Source: an uncultured Saccharospirillaceae bacterium
Lineage (GTDB): Bacteria; Pseudomonadota; Gammaproteobacteria; Pseudomonadales; Oceanobacteraceae
Assembly: GCA_947499545.1 (NCBI GenBank)
Contig: CANMOZ010000018.1
Span: forward strand, 1-64,000
Direction of reading: 5' to 3'
Length of the DNA: 64,000 nt
The notes under the pieces were generated by a model, which saw only the letters and a program-made list of their open reading frames with translations, did not search any database and had not been told where the DNA came from. The number at the start of each line of letters is the position of its first letter. The stretch's first letter is position 1. The position numbers were made by a program, and so were the translations under genes. Below, piece after piece: positions 54,281-63,963 of the stretch.

Positions 54281-55816
54281 ATGGAACATGTATTATCGTT
54301 AAAGCTTTTAGAAAATTATAAAAAGAATGCGTATTGCAGTGCAGTTGTAGGCATTGAAAGCCTTTATGAAGGGCAAGAGCATGCGCTTCTAACACCAGTA
54401 GATGGTGGGTCGTTGGGTAAATTGCACTGGACGAGCGTGGAGACGACGGAAACCCTTATCAAGCGTTCACACGAAGCATTCCTTCAATGGCGTAACGTTC
54501 CAGCGCCCATAAGGGGGCAGTTGGTGAGAAGGGTTGGTGAGGTTGCGAGAAAGCATAAAGCCGAACTGGCAGAGATTATTACTCTAGAAGCAGGTAAAAC
54601 AATTCAAGAAGCTCAAGGTGAAGTTCAAGAGTGGATTGATGTTTGTGAGTTTGCAGTTGGACTTTCGCGTCAGCTGTATGGATTGACCATTGCCAGTGAG
54701 AGACCTGAACATCGAATGATGGAGCAGTGGCACCCCCTAGGTGTTGTCGGTGTGATTACAGCTTTTAATTTTCCAATGGCCGTTTGGGCGTGGAATGCAA
54801 TGTTAGCACTGGTGTGCGGTAACACTTTAGTCTGGAAGCCCTCAGAGAAAGCACCTCTTTGTGCGCTGGGTTGTCATGCGATTCTCCAAGAAGCACTAAA
54901 AGATTTTCCGGAATTTCCTCAGGGCTTATCAACGGTCGTGATGGGGGGCTCTGATATTGGTGAGGCGCTCGCAAAGCATTCATTGATACCATTGGTATCC
55001 GCAACCGGTTCCGTCAACATGGGTAAGCAAGTCGCACAAAAGGTAGGTGCTCGTCTCGGGCGTTCTTTGCTTGAGTTGTCCGGCAACAATGCTTTGATTT
55101 TAACACCATCAGCTGATATTGAGTTGGCTATCAGGGGCATACTCTTCTCTGCGGTTGGTACCAGTGGGCAGCGTTGTACGACATTGCGGCGATTAATTGT
55201 GCATGAATCCATCGCAGATACGGTTATTGAGCGATTAAAAGGCGCCATGCAGTCTGTTCGTGTTGGTGATCCTCGGAAAGAAGAAACCCATTTGGGGCCC
55301 TTGGTTGATGAAGCGGCTGTGCATGCTTATGAGCGAGCCATAGAGCAAGCGAAAAAAGAAGGGGGAGAGCTGGTTGTTTCAGGGGGCCGCAGTGAAACGG
55401 CATCCGCATCAGGTTTTTATGTCAAACCGGTCTTATTTAAAATGCCTGCTCAAAGCGCTGTGGTTATGGAAGAAACCTTTGCTCCAATCCTCTACGTCAT
55501 GAGTTATAGCAACTTAGAAGATGCTATCGAAATGCAAAATGCCGTTAAGCAAGGTCTATCTTCTGCTATTTTCACCAATGACGTGCGTGAAGCTGAGCGC
55601 TTTCTAAGTGTTTCGGGTTCTGATTGCGGGATTGCCAATGTCAATATTGGTACTTCTGGCGCTGAGATTGGCGGCGCCTTTGGGGGAGAAAAAGAAACGG
55701 GTGGTGGGCGTGAGTCTGGTTCTGATGCTTGGAAGAACTATATGAGAAGAGCGACTAATACCATTAACTACGGAGCTCAAATCCCTCTGGCTCAGGGCAT
55801 TAAATTTGATTTTTGA
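54281..55816 (+). CDS. amaB: Aminoadipate semialdehyde/piperideine-6-carboxylate dehydrogenase (ALDH7)
   Basis: Oxidises L-2-aminoadipate 6-semialdehyde to aminoadipate with NAD. It is an antiquitin-type aldehyde dehydrogenase: the catalytic cysteine lies in GTSGQRCTT, the general base Glu in LLELSGNNA, and the C-terminal run GTSGAEIGGAFGGEKETGGG with ESGSDAWKNYMRR is diagnostic of ALDH7. It is 511 residues long. It follows the dehydrogenase by 72 bases. In Pseudomonas the equivalent enzyme, AmaB, serves lysine catabolism. Confidence 0.93.
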   Translation: MEHVLSLKLLENYKKNAYCSAVVGIESLYEGQEHALLTPVDGGSLGKLHWTSVETTETLIKRSHEAFLQWRNVPAPIRGQLVRRVGEVARKHKAELAEIITLEAGKTIQEAQGEVQEWIDVCEFAVGLSRQLYGLTIASERPEHRMMEQWHPLGVVGVITAFNFPMAVWAWNAMLALVCGNTLVWKPSEKAPLCALGCHAILQEALKDFPEFPQGLSTVVMGGSDIGEALAKHSLIPLVSATGSVNMGKQVAQKVGARLGRSLLELSGNNALILTPSADIELAIRGILFSAVGTSGQRCTTLRRLIVHESIADTVIERLKGAMQSVRVGDPRKEETHLGPLVDEAAVHAYERAIEQAKKEGGELVVSGGRSETASASGFYVKPVLFKMPAQSAVVMEETFAPILYVMSYSNLEDAIEMQNAVKQGLSSAIFTNDVREAERFLSVSGSDCGIANVNIGTSGAEIGGAFGGEKETGGGRESGSDAWKNYMRRATNTINYGAQIPLAQGIKFDF

Positions 55817-55837
55817 GGCATTTCTAGTTTTTGTTAC

Positions 55838-55869
55838 CGATAGCAGTGGTTTTAGTGCCACTGCTATCG
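55838..55869. terminator. Strong hairpin between convergent ALDH7 and ETF-QO genes
   Basis: CGATAGCAGTGG and CCACTGCTATCG form a perfect 12-bp stem with an eight-base loop in the 75-base gap between the two convergent genes. It probably ends both transcripts; T-runs are weak. Confidence 0.7.
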
Positions 55870-55891
55870 ACGAAGCGTTAAAGGTTTCCTG

Positions 55892-57532
55892 TCACATGTT
55901 GGGGTAATTTGGCCCCCCGGCTCCTTCTGGCACGACCCAAGTGATGTTTTGGGACGGGTCTTTAATGTCGCACGTTTTGCAATGCACACAGTTTTGGGCA
56001 TTTATTTGAAAACGTTTGCCTTGCCCATCTTCAACCACTTCGTAGACACCTGCTGGGCAGTACCGTTGAGCTGGTTCATCAAATTGGACAAGATTCGTTT
56101 GGATGGGAACGTTGGCATCTGTTAATTGCAAGTGGCAGGGCTGGTCTTCTTCGTGATTCGTATTGGATAGAAAAACAGAAGAGAGTTTATCAAAACTCAA
56201 TTTCCCGTCGGGTTTGGGGTATTGAATTTTTATGCAATCTTTAGCGGGCTTCAAGCGTGCATGGTCGGGTGAAGGGTCGGTAAGGGTCCAAGGTAATTTT
56301 CCACCAAACAGGTTGATGTCTACGAACGCGTAGGCTGAACCTAAGATATTGCCATATTTGTGTTGAGCGGGCCCGAAGTTCCTTTGGGCGTACAACTCTT
56401 GATAAGCCCAGCTGGCTTCGAATGCTTGAGTAAACGCAAGTGTTTCACCTTGGCTTTCAGGCTTTTTGCTGAGTTCGTCGTGAACCACTTCGGCTGCTAC
56501 CATGCCGGATTTCATAGCGGTGTGAGAGCCTTTTATTTTTGCAAAATTAAGTGTGCCTGCATCGCAGCCAATGAGGAGCCCACCTGGAAAGTCCATTTTT
56601 GGGAGCGCCTGGATGCCCCCTTTGGTGATGGCGCGGGCACCATAAGCAATGCGTTTGCCGCCTTCTAAGTGCTGTTTGATTTTTGGGTGGTGTTTATAAC
56701 GCTGAAATTCATCAAATGGGCTTAGGTGGGGGTTTTCGTACCCTAGATCCGTAATCAACCCAACGACAACTTGGTTGTCTTCCAGGTGGTATAGGAAAGA
56801 ACCCCCGTGAGAGTTACTTTCACTCAGAGGCCATCCTGCTGTATGAACAACAAGCCCTGGTTGATGCTGTTCTGCTGGGATTTCCCAAAGCTCTTTTATA
56901 CCCAGTGCGTAATGTTGTGATTCTTTCCCTTTATCAAGATCAAACTTTTTGATCAGCTGTTTGCCTAAGTGGCCACGGCAGCCTTCTGCAAAGAGGGTAT
57001 ATTTTGCGCGCAATTCTATTCCAGGCGTGTAGGTGTCTTTGTGGTCGCCAGTGGAAGAAACGCCCATATCCCCTGTGATAACGCCAGCAATGGCTCCTTC
57101 ATCATTAAATAACAAATCCGATGCAGCAAAGCCCGGGTATATTTCAACGCCTAAGTTTTCTGCTTGCTGTCCAAGCCAGCGGCATAGATTGCCAAGTGAA
57201 ACGATATAATTGCCTTCGTTGTGCATGGTTTTTGGAACCAGCGCATTAGGCACTTTGATGGCGCTATTCGTATCTCTTAAGATGTATATCTCATCACGGG
57301 TGACCGCTGTTTTGAGAGGTGCACCTTGCTCTTTCCACTCAGGGAGGAGTTCGTTTAAGGCGCGGGGTTCAAGTACTGCACCTGAAAGAATGTGGGCTCC
57401 GATTTCAGAGCCTTTTTCAACCACGCAGACATTCAGTGATTCGTTGAGTTGCTTTAAACGGATGGCCGCCGATAGGCCAGAAGGGCCGCCGCCAACGATG
57501 ACGACATCGTACTCCATAAACTCACGTTGCAT
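55892..57532 (-). CDS. Electron transfer flavoprotein-ubiquinone oxidoreductase
   Basis: Membrane-bound FAD and [4Fe-4S] enzyme that takes electrons from ETF and reduces ubiquinone. The N-terminal FAD motif is DVVIVGGGPSGLSAA. The C-terminal ferredoxin domain carries the cluster cysteines: CPAGVYEV and then NCVHCKTCDI. The ending WVVPEGAGGPNYPNM is family-specific. The start near 57532 has AGGAGA upstream and gives about 546 residues; a GTG at 57580 is the longest frame. ETF itself is encoded 1.3 kb away on the other strand. Confidence 0.95.
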   Translation of the reverse strand: MQREFMEYDVVIVGGGPSGLSAAIRLKQLNESLNVCVVEKGSEIGAHILSGAVLEPRALNELLPEWKEQGAPLKTAVTRDEIYILRDTNSAIKVPNALVPKTMHNEGNYIVSLGNLCRWLGQQAENLGVEIYPGFAASDLLFNDEGAIAGVITGDMGVSSTGDHKDTYTPGIELRAKYTLFAEGCRGHLGKQLIKKFDLDKGKESQHYALGIKELWEIPAEQHQPGLVVHTAGWPLSESNSHGGSFLYHLEDNQVVVGLITDLGYENPHLSPFDEFQRYKHHPKIKQHLEGGKRIAYGARAITKGGIQALPKMDFPGGLLIGCDAGTLNFAKIKGSHTAMKSGMVAAEVVHDELSKKPESQGETLAFTQAFEASWAYQELYAQRNFGPAQHKYGNILGSAYAFVDINLFGGKLPWTLTDPSPDHARLKPAKDCIKIQYPKPDGKLSFDKLSSVFLSNTNHEEDQPCHLQLTDANVPIQTNLVQFDEPAQRYCPAGVYEVVEDGQGKRFQINAQNCVHCKTCDIKDPSQNITWVVPEGAGGPNYPNM

Positions 57533-57777
57533 CTTCAATCTCCTCTCACCATCACTGCTCAGCGCTTCGATCTTTGTCACGGTTAACGAAGTCTATGAAT
57601 AAGACGGACTCATGGGGCTCGTTCTTGATGGAGTCCTTTTAGAGTACACATCATTAGCCGAATACGCATAAAGATTGGATGCTAGCAGAGTTCGGAGGAA
57701 ATTCGAACACCTGTTTGAATGTTTAACGTGGTCTTTGGAGAGAAGGCCCAGCGAAGAGGCTAGGCCTGTTTTGAAAA

Positions 57778-58476
57778 TTAGAAGTGATAGTTCGCTGACA
57801 AGTAGAATTTGGTCATGTCTTTGGCTTTCACGTGAAATTCGTCATCATTTTTATAGTTCAGGCTCCAATTCCAGTCGTCATCAAGCTTTTCATCATAGTT
57901 AAGAACGGTATAGCGGACCCCTGCTTCTACAGAGAAGTGATCGTTTAGCTTATAGATTGAACCGGCTTGTGCGCCATAAGAGAATGATGACTTTGATTCC
58001 GTTTCATAGTTGTCTCTGTAGTCTCTTCCTGAACCCCAGTAGTCTTTATGTCTGAAATCGTAGTCAACAGAGATGCTTGTAAATCCGATGTGAGGACCGG
58101 CGAATAGAGCGATGCTCTCATTGATGTTGTGTACATAGTCGAAGTAAGCCATCATTTCTAGAGTCTCGACTTCAATTTCGACATTCTTTTTATTGTCTAC
58201 ACCGTAATTGTTACCTTTGGCATCATATTCCGAATATCCCAACACACCTGTTACGCGAAAGTTGGGTTGTAGGTAGGCACCAAACCTAATGCCGAAGTAG
58301 CCACTGTTCTCAGGGCCGTCTATTAGTTTGTATCCATCATCTGTTTTAACGTTAAGGTCTGTTCTGGCAGTACCTGCTTCAATACCTGCAAACACATCAT
58401 TGCCTGCGTGGGCGGCAGAGGCCAAACCTAGGGCAGAGAAAGAGAAAATAGCGAACGATAAAACGCGAGATTTCAT
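57778..58476 (-). CDS. Outer membrane beta-barrel protein (OmpA/OmpW-like fold)
   Basis: A 232-residue exported barrel. Signal peptide residues 1-24 end ASAAHA before GNDVFAG. Alternating aromatic/polar strands such as YFGIRFGAYLQPNFRVTGVLGYSEYD and FSVEAGVRYTVLNYD, and a final Phe (SANYHF), point to an eight-stranded outer-membrane barrel. The exact family and ligand are not recognisable. ATG 58476 begins the signal peptide; the 32 extra residues upstream do not fit one. A 12-bp inverted repeat sits directly upstream of the start. Confidence 0.82.
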   Translation of the reverse strand: MKSRVLSFAIFSFSALGLASAAHAGNDVFAGIEAGTARTDLNVKTDDGYKLIDGPENSGYFGIRFGAYLQPNFRVTGVLGYSEYDAKGNNYGVDNKKNVEIEVETLEMMAYFDYVHNINESIALFAGPHIGFTSISVDYDFRHKDYWGSGRDYRDNYETESKSSFSYGAQAGSIYKLNDHFSVEAGVRYTVLNYDEKLDDDWNWSLNYKNDDEFHVKAKDMTKFYLSANYHF

Positions 58477-58487
58477 TGTTGTAGGCA

Positions 58488-58532
58488 ACCTTTGTGGTAT
58501 GAAAATTTGTGACGTTAAATTACCACAAAGGT
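58488..58532 (-). promoter_or_regulatory. 12-bp inverted repeat in the barrel gene leader
   Basis: ACCTTTGTGGTA (58488-58499) and TACCACAAAGGT (58521-58532) are perfect inverted repeats with a 21-base spacer, 12 to 56 bases before the barrel ATG. In the mRNA they would form a long hairpin whose 3' arm holds the only Shine-Dalgarno-like AAGG, so the element could control translation. As DNA it could be an operator. Confidence 0.6.
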
Positions 58533-58807
58533 GAATTGTATCAATATGTAAATGCGAACACTTTGTGAACAATTTGGCGCAAGTAGGTGCTTATATTTCT
58601 GTCAATGTCAGTTGGTAAGGTGTTCTTGGTAGGCAAATGATATTGGTACCTTCGTCAAAGGAGTTGACCCTATGTCGCTTTGACGTCAATATGTCGCGCA
58701 ATCGGAAAATGTGTGTGCTGGCTTATAAGTGCCAGTGATAGCAAAGGGGTATGCTGATACCCTTAGCAAGTTTCTAATCAGATCAACCAGCGGAATACGG
58801 AGAATCT
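58533..58807 (+). promoter_or_regulatory. Leader of etfBA with palindromes
   Basis: No gene is seen. It holds CGTCAAAG (58653-58660) repeated inverted at 58678-58685, the overlapping perfect palindrome TTGACGTCAA (58680-58689), and GGGTAT-GCTG-ATACCC (58747-58762) within a longer imperfect hairpin. These are candidate operators or leader structures for etfB-etfA. A GGAG lies just before the etfB ATG. Confidence 0.4.
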
Positions 58808-59560
58808 ATGAAGGTTCTAGTAGCTGTTAAACGCGTCATTGATTATAACGTCAAGGTGCGCGTGAAAGCGGACCAAAGTGATGTGGATTTGGCCAATGTG
58901 AAAATGGCCATGAACCCGTTTTGTGAAATAGCGGTGGAAGAAGCGGTCAGGCTGAAAGAAAAAGGCATTGCTTCTGAAATAGTGGTGGTTTCGATGGGCC
59001 CAAAAGCAGCCCAAGAACAAATAAGAACAGCGTTAGCCCTAGGTGCCGATAGGGGTGTTTTGGTCGAGCATGAAGGTGAGATGGACTCTTTAACCGTTGC
59101 GAAAGCGCTGAAAGCCATAGCTGAAAAAGAGCAACCTCAATTGGTTATCTTGGGCAAGCAGTCCATTGACAGCGACAATAACCAAACGGGGCAAATGTTG
59201 GCAGCATTAAACGGTTGGTCCCAAGGCACCTTTGCATCAGAGGTGGTTGTCGAGGGTGACAAAGTGCAAGTGACTCGAGAAATAGACGGTGGATTGAGAA
59301 CCGTGAGTTTAAAGCTTCCTGCCGTCATCACGACAGATTTGCGTTTAAATGAGCCTCGTTACGCCGCTCTTCCGAAAATCATGCAAGCTAAGCGAAAGCC
59401 CTTAGAAGAGACAACCTTATCTGAATTGGGTGTTACACCTAAAACAAGCCTCACGAAAGTGAAAGTGGAGCCGCCTGCTGAACGTCAAGCAGGGATTAAG
59501 GTGAGCAGCGTTGAAGAGCTGGTAGACAAGCTGAAAAATGAAGCGAAGGTGTTATCATGA
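58808..59560 (+). CDS. etfB: Electron transfer flavoprotein beta subunit
   Basis: One half of the soluble heterodimer that collects electrons from acyl-CoA and related dehydrogenases and delivers them to ETF-QO. The start [20 protein letters not shown], the [16 protein letters not shown] segment and the [23 protein letters not shown] recognition region are typical, as is the recognition-loop area near residues 185-205. At 250 residues it is normal. It overlaps etfA by four bases (ATGA), giving coupled translation. Confidence 0.96.
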   Translation: MKVLVAVKRVIDYNVKVRVKADQSDVDLANVKMAMNPFCEIAVEEAVRLKEKGIASEIVVVSMGPKAAQEQIRTALALGADRGVLVEHEGEMDSLTVAKALKAIAEKEQPQLVILGKQSIDSDNNQTGQMLAALNGWSQGTFASEVVVEGDKVQVTREIDGGLRTVSLKLPAVITTDLRLNEPRYAALPKIMQAKRKPLEETTLSELGVTPKTSLTKVKVEPPAERQAGIKVSSVEELVDKLKNEAKVLS

Positions 59561-60486
59561 GCGTCTTGGTAATTGCAGAGCATGACAATCAATCTCTAAA
59601 ACCAGCAACATTAAATACTATTTCAGCAGCGTCCAAAATTGGCTCTGACATTCAGGTCCTAGTAGCAGGTAAGGGTTGTCAAACAGTTGCAGATGCAGCG
59701 GCAAAAATTGAATCCGTTGCGAAAGTGCTGGTTGCCGATCACGAGGCTTATGAGCATTTTCTCGCTGAAAATGTTGCGGCGTTGGTCGTTGAAGTTGCAG
59801 CAGGGCTTACACATGTTTTTGCACCTGCGACCACCACGGGTAAAGACTTTATGCCCCGAGTGGCTGCTTTGTTAGATGTTAATCAAATCTCTGACGTCAT
59901 CAAAGTAGAATCTGAGGACACTTTTGCTCGACCTATTTACGCAGGTAATGCGATTGCAACCGTCAAATCGGATGATGCAGTTAAGGTCATAACGGTGCGT
60001 TCAACAGCATTCGACCCTGCGTCTGCTGAAGGGGGTAGTGCAAGTGTGGAAGCGCTTGACGTTGTTAAAGATCTAGGCCTGTCTGAGTTTGTGAAAGATG
60101 AACTTGCAGAATCCGATCGTCCAGAGCTAACAGCGGCTTCAGTGGTGATTTCGGGTGGGCGTGGTATGCAGAACGGTGAAAACTTTGAACTCCTCTACAA
60201 GGTTGCCGATAAATTGGGAGCTGCCGTCGGTGCCTCTCGAGCTGCTGTAGATGCTGGATTTGTCCCTAATGACATGCAGGTTGGTCAGACCGGAAAGGTG
60301 GTGGCACCGGATCTATATATTGCGGTGGGAATCTCAGGCGCCATCCAACACCTGGCAGGCATGAAAGATTCCAAAGTGATTGTGGCCATCAATAAAGATG
60401 AAGAGGCGCCCATCTTTCAAGTGGCCGATTACGGCCTAGTGGCGGATCTTTTTGACGCTGTTCCTGAGCTTGAAAAGCATATTTAA
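59557..60486 (+). CDS. etfA: Electron transfer flavoprotein alpha subunit
   Basis: FAD-binding partner of EtfB. The C-terminal FAD domain is evident: [46 protein letters not shown], and [21 protein letters not shown]. It is 309 residues long and ends just before a strong terminator. With etfB and the ETF-QO gene it gives a full path from flavoprotein dehydrogenases to quinone. Confidence 0.97.
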   Translation: MSVLVIAEHDNQSLKPATLNTISAASKIGSDIQVLVAGKGCQTVADAAAKIESVAKVLVADHEAYEHFLAENVAALVVEVAAGLTHVFAPATTTGKDFMPRVAALLDVNQISDVIKVESEDTFARPIYAGNAIATVKSDDAVKVITVRSTAFDPASAEGGSASVEALDVVKDLGLSEFVKDELAESDRPELTAASVVISGGRGMQNGENFELLYKVADKLGAAVGASRAAVDAGFVPNDMQVGQTGKVVAPDLYIAVGISGAIQHLAGMKDSKVIVAINKDEEAPIFQVADYGLVADLFDAVPELEKHI

Positions 60487-60500
60487 TAGCTTTAAGCTAT

Positions 60501-60530
60501 AAAAAGCCCGGCCTGTAAGCCGGGTTTTTT
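60501..60530 (+). terminator. Rho-independent terminator after etfA
   Basis: CCCGGC and GCCGGG form a GC-only 6-bp stem with a six-base loop, followed by six T residues and preceded by five A residues; it ends the etfBA transcript. Confidence 0.92.
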
Positions 60531-60658
60531 ATTAGAGTTTTTGAATGAAAGTGCTAACTCGATGATTATTCAGAGCTTGGCGATTCAGGAACTAGAAGCT
60601 ATGATCGGGGTCTTCTGGTTTTTACTCTAGAATTTAGCCTAATAGTGTCGGAATTTTC

Positions 60659-62263
60659 ATGGAAGTTGTGTCTTCAGAGTTGAATCCTCAAGTTAGCTCA
60701 ACAGTCGAAGAGGACTCACCAATCGCTGTTCAACAGCAAACGCTTGCAGAGCATCAAGCGTTGGAGGAGTCTGAAGGGAGCGAGGCCCCCAATCAAGAGG
60801 TCGCTGGGGTGCTGTTGCCTTACGGTTTTGCACGTCGCCATGCTGTGTTGTTGAAGCGTGAGCATGACGAGCATGTGCTGTATTATGCTGAGTTGCCTTC
60901 ACCGTCCATCATTTCTGAATCCAGACGTTTTTGTTCTTCTCCATTGAAATTGCAACAACTGGAAGAAGAGCACTTCAAAGAAAAACTGGCCGAAGCTTAC
61001 TCTGATTCCGGTACCAGCCGCGAGGTGATGGAAGGCCTTGGTGATGATATGGATCTTGCCTCGTTGGCGGATTCCGTCCCGGAGACGGAAGACCTACTTG
61101 AGCAAGAAGACGATGCACCGATCATCAGGCTGATTAATGGCATTTTGAGTGATGCGATTAAAAGAGAAGCCTCCGATATTCACATAGAAACCTTTGAAAA
61201 TCAGCTCTTAGTACGCTTCCGTGTTGATGGCGTGATGCAGGAAGTCTTGCAACCTAAGAGGGCTTTAGCCCCGTTGCTGGTGTCTCGTATCAAAGTCATG
61301 GCAAAAATGGATATTGCTGAAAAGCGTGTTCCTCAAGATGGTCGTATCGCATTAAGAGTGGGTGGGCGAGAAGTGGATGTCCGGGTGTCGACTTTGCCCT
61401 CAAATCACGGTGAACGAGTGGTGATGCGTTTGCTGGATAAACAAGCCGGTCGGTTAAATCTAAATCAGTTAGGTATGGATGATTTTAATAACCGGATGTT
61501 ACAGCAGCTGATCTTTAAGCCCCATGGCATCATCTTGGTTACAGGACCTACCGGTTCAGGTAAAACCACAACTCTCTATGCCTCCCTAGCGGAACTAAAC
61601 GACTCTTCTCGTAATATTCTGACGGTTGAAGACCCTATTGAATACTCGTTACCCGGTGTTGGGCAAACGCAGGTCAACACTAAGGCGGACATGACCTTTG
61701 CTCGCGGCTTGAGAGCTATTTTGCGACAAGACCCTGACGTCGTTATGATTGGTGAGATTCGTGACCTAGAAACGGCTGGCATCGCGGTAGAGGCGAGTTT
61801 GACGGGGCACTTGGTGTTATCAACCCTGCATACAAATACGGCTATTGGTGCTGTGACGCGGCTTCAAGATATGGGGATTGAGCCCTTTTTGCTCGCTTCC
61901 AGTTTGCTGGGTGTCGTTGCGCAAAGGCTGGTACGTGTCTTGTGTCCTGAATGTCGGGAACCCTATCATGCAGACCACGCTGAGAAAGAACTCTTAGGGC
62001 AACCAGAAGATGTTCCGTTGACCTTGTATCACCCTAAAGGCTGTTTGTCCTGTGCCGGCAGTGGATATCGTGGTCGTCGTGGTATTTATGAAATTGTTGA
62101 AGTCAACGATGACATGCGCTCGCTCATTCATGAGGGGGCAGGTGAAATTGAATTAGAAAAACACGCTCGTAAACGCTCCCCCAGTATCCGCCAAGACGGC
62201 ATTAAAAAAATATTGATGGGCTTAACAACGGTTGAAGAAGTACTAAGAGTCACGAGGGGGTAG
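60659..62263 (+). CDS. gspE: Type II secretion ATPase GspE
   Basis: Cytoplasmic hexameric ATPase that powers pseudopilus assembly in the type II secretion system. The N-terminal domain is followed by the ATPase core: Walker [10 protein letters not shown] at residues 296-304, the Asp box TVEDPIEY, Walker B MIGEIRD, and a His box with LSTLHTN. The tetracysteine zinc domain CPEC ... CLSC, specific to GspE/PilB types, is present. Its first 150 residues are acidic and less conserved. It leads gspE-F-G with four to thirteen bases between genes. Confidence 0.95.
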   Translation: MEVVSSELNPQVSSTVEEDSPIAVQQQTLAEHQALEESEGSEAPNQEVAGVLLPYGFARRHAVLLKREHDEHVLYYAELPSPSIISESRRFCSSPLKLQQLEEEHFKEKLAEAYSDSGTSREVMEGLGDDMDLASLADSVPETEDLLEQEDDAPIIRLINGILSDAIKREASDIHIETFENQLLVRFRVDGVMQEVLQPKRALAPLLVSRIKVMAKMDIAEKRVPQDGRIALRVGGREVDVRVSTLPSNHGERVVMRLLDKQAGRLNLNQLGMDDFNNRMLQQLIFKPHGIILVTGPTGSGKTTTLYASLAELNDSSRNILTVEDPIEYSLPGVGQTQVNTKADMTFARGLRAILRQDPDVVMIGEIRDLETAGIAVEASLTGHLVLSTLHTNTAIGAVTRLQDMGIEPFLLASSLLGVVAQRLVRVLCPECREPYHADHAEKELLGQPEDVPLTLYHPKGCLSCAGSGYRGRRGIYEIVEVNDDMRSLIHEGAGEIELEKHARKRSPSIRQDGIKKILMGLTTVEEVLRVTRG

Positions 62264-62267
62264 TAGG

Positions 62268-63488
62268 GTGGCTGCTTTTGAATACGTCGCCCTAGATGAG
62301 CGCGGCAAACAGCGCAAGGGTATCATTGAAGCCGACAGTGCGCGCCAGGTGCGTCAGCTCTTGCGTGACAAGCAATGGATGCCCGTCTCGGTTGATGCGA
62401 CGACGCAAAAAAATAACAAGGGTGGTATATCCCTTGGCAGTAGCAACTTATCGATGTCTCGTGCCGATTTGGCACTCTTTACTCGGCAACTTTCAACGCT
62501 TATTGGTGCGGCAATGCCCATTGAAGAGGCTTTGCGTGCCGTTGCTGAGCAAACTGAAAAGCGAAAAGTAAAATCCATTGTCATGGCGATTCGTTCTAAG
62601 GTCTTGGAAGGCCATAGTCTGGCAAACAGTTTGAGTGAATTTCCCCAGGCTTTTCCGCGGCTTTTTCGATCAACGGTATCAGCGGGTGAGAATTCCGGTC
62701 ACTTAGATTTGGTGCTGGACCGTTTGGCGGACTATGTTGAAACCAGCCAAGAGTCTCGGCAGAAAGTTAAGCTGGCTGCCATTTACCCTGCGATTTTGCT
62801 CGTGGTAGCTGTCAGTATGGTGGTGGGGCTCTTAACCTTTGTACTGCCTGATATTGTTGAAGCCTTTTCCCATGGCGATCAAGAATTACCTGCTTTGACT
62901 CAGGTTATGATTGGTGCAAGTGATTTTTTAAAAGCCTATGGTTGGTTTGTGCTGGGCGGCATCGTCCTGGCCATTATTGCTTTTAAAATTGCACTAAGAA
63001 ACCCTGATTTTTTATACCGATACCACAAAGTGCTTTTGAAAATTCCGTTGGTGGGTTCGCTGACCCGTACTTTGAACTGTTGTAACTTTGCGAGTACAGT
63101 GGCCATTTTAAATGGGAGTGGGGTTCCTCTGGTCGAAGCGATGCGCATTGGTGGTCAGGTGCTTGAAAATGTGGTGTTGCAAAAGAAAGTGGCAGAGGCA
63201 ACTCAGATGGTCACGGAGGGAAGTTCAATGAACAAGGCCCTTGCTCAAACCCGAGAGTTTCCACCCATGATGATCCACATGATCGCCAGTGGTGAAAGCA
63301 GCGGTGAGTTGGATGCCATGCTTGAGCGTGTTGCTAAAAACCAGGAAACTAATCTCCAAAGTCGAGTTCAAACCCTTGTCGGGGTTTTTGAGCCCGTTAT
63401 GCTGTTGGTCATGGCCTTCTTAGTGTTGTTGATTGTGATGGCCATCATGCTGCCCATTATTGAAATGAGCAACTTAGTACAAAGTTAA
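62268..63488 (+). CDS. gspF: Type II secretion inner membrane protein GspF
   Basis: Inner-membrane platform protein that joins GspE to the pseudopilus. It has two homologous cytoplasmic helical domains (about residues 70-195 and 270-395), each followed by membrane segments (near 172-192, 224-240 and 377-397). Family motifs include FTRQLSTLIGAAMPIEEAL and SGESSGELDAMLERVA. The start is GTG with GAGGGGG upstream, four bases after the gspE stop. Confidence 0.95.
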   Translation: MAAFEYVALDERGKQRKGIIEADSARQVRQLLRDKQWMPVSVDATTQKNNKGGISLGSSNLSMSRADLALFTRQLSTLIGAAMPIEEALRAVAEQTEKRKVKSIVMAIRSKVLEGHSLANSLSEFPQAFPRLFRSTVSAGENSGHLDLVLDRLADYVETSQESRQKVKLAAIYPAILLVVAVSMVVGLLTFVLPDIVEAFSHGDQELPALTQVMIGASDFLKAYGWFVLGGIVLAIIAFKIALRNPDFLYRYHKVLLKIPLVGSLTRTLNCCNFASTVAILNGSGVPLVEAMRIGGQVLENVVLQKKVAEATQMVTEGSSMNKALAQTREFPPMMIHMIASGESSGELDAMLERVAKNQETNLQSRVQTLVGVFEPVMLLVMAFLVLLIVMAIMLPIIEMSNLVQS

Positions 63489-63501
63489 TGAGAGTATATT
63501 C

Positions 63502-63936
63502 ATGAGAGTCAGAAATAGAGCAACGGGTTTTACCTTGATCGAAATGTTGGTGGTGGTTGCCATCATTGCCATTTTAGGCGCATTGGTTGGTCCTCAGATT
63601 TTGGATCGTGTTGGTGGAGCTAGATCGGAAACGGCCAAAACCCAGATCAAGAACATTGAAAGCGCCTTACAGCTGTATAAGCTTGATAATTATCGATATC
63701 CAACAACCGATCAGGGGATTGAAGCCTTAGTCACAAAGCCAACCAGTTCGCCAGAACCCCGCAACTGGAAAAAAGGCGGTTATATGAAGCAGATGCCAAA
63801 AGACCCATGGGGCAATCCTTTCCTGTACTTTTATGATAATGGCGAGTACGAAATCATCTCCTATGGCGCTGACGGTGAAGAGGGTGGCGAAGGCGATGGG
63901 CAGGACATCAGTAGCCGCGATGGTGCCTCTTCATGA
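63502..63936 (+). CDS. gspG: Major pseudopilin GspG
   Basis: Main subunit of the type II secretion pseudopilus. The prepilin peptidase site lies after G9 in ATGFTLIEMLVVVAII, with the conserved Glu at position 5 of the mature chain. The C-terminal part with YRYPTTDQGIEALVTKP, PKDPWGNPFLY and GADGEEGGEGDGQDI is the calcium-binding region typical of GspG. It is 144 residues long. Confidence 0.96.
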   Translation: MRVRNRATGFTLIEMLVVVAIIAILGALVGPQILDRVGGARSETAKTQIKNIESALQLYKLDNYRYPTTDQGIEALVTKPTSSPEPRNWKKGGYMKQMPKDPWGNPFLYFYDNGEYEIISYGADGEEGGEGDGQDISSRDGASS

Positions 63937-63963
63937 TCAAGGGATAGAAGGCCCTTGCTGTGA

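Noticed and set aside
55604-57602. Possible extra genes opposite ALDH7 and ETF-QO
   Set aside because: Frames of 60-130 codons there are opposite conserved coding sequence and show no recognisable domains.
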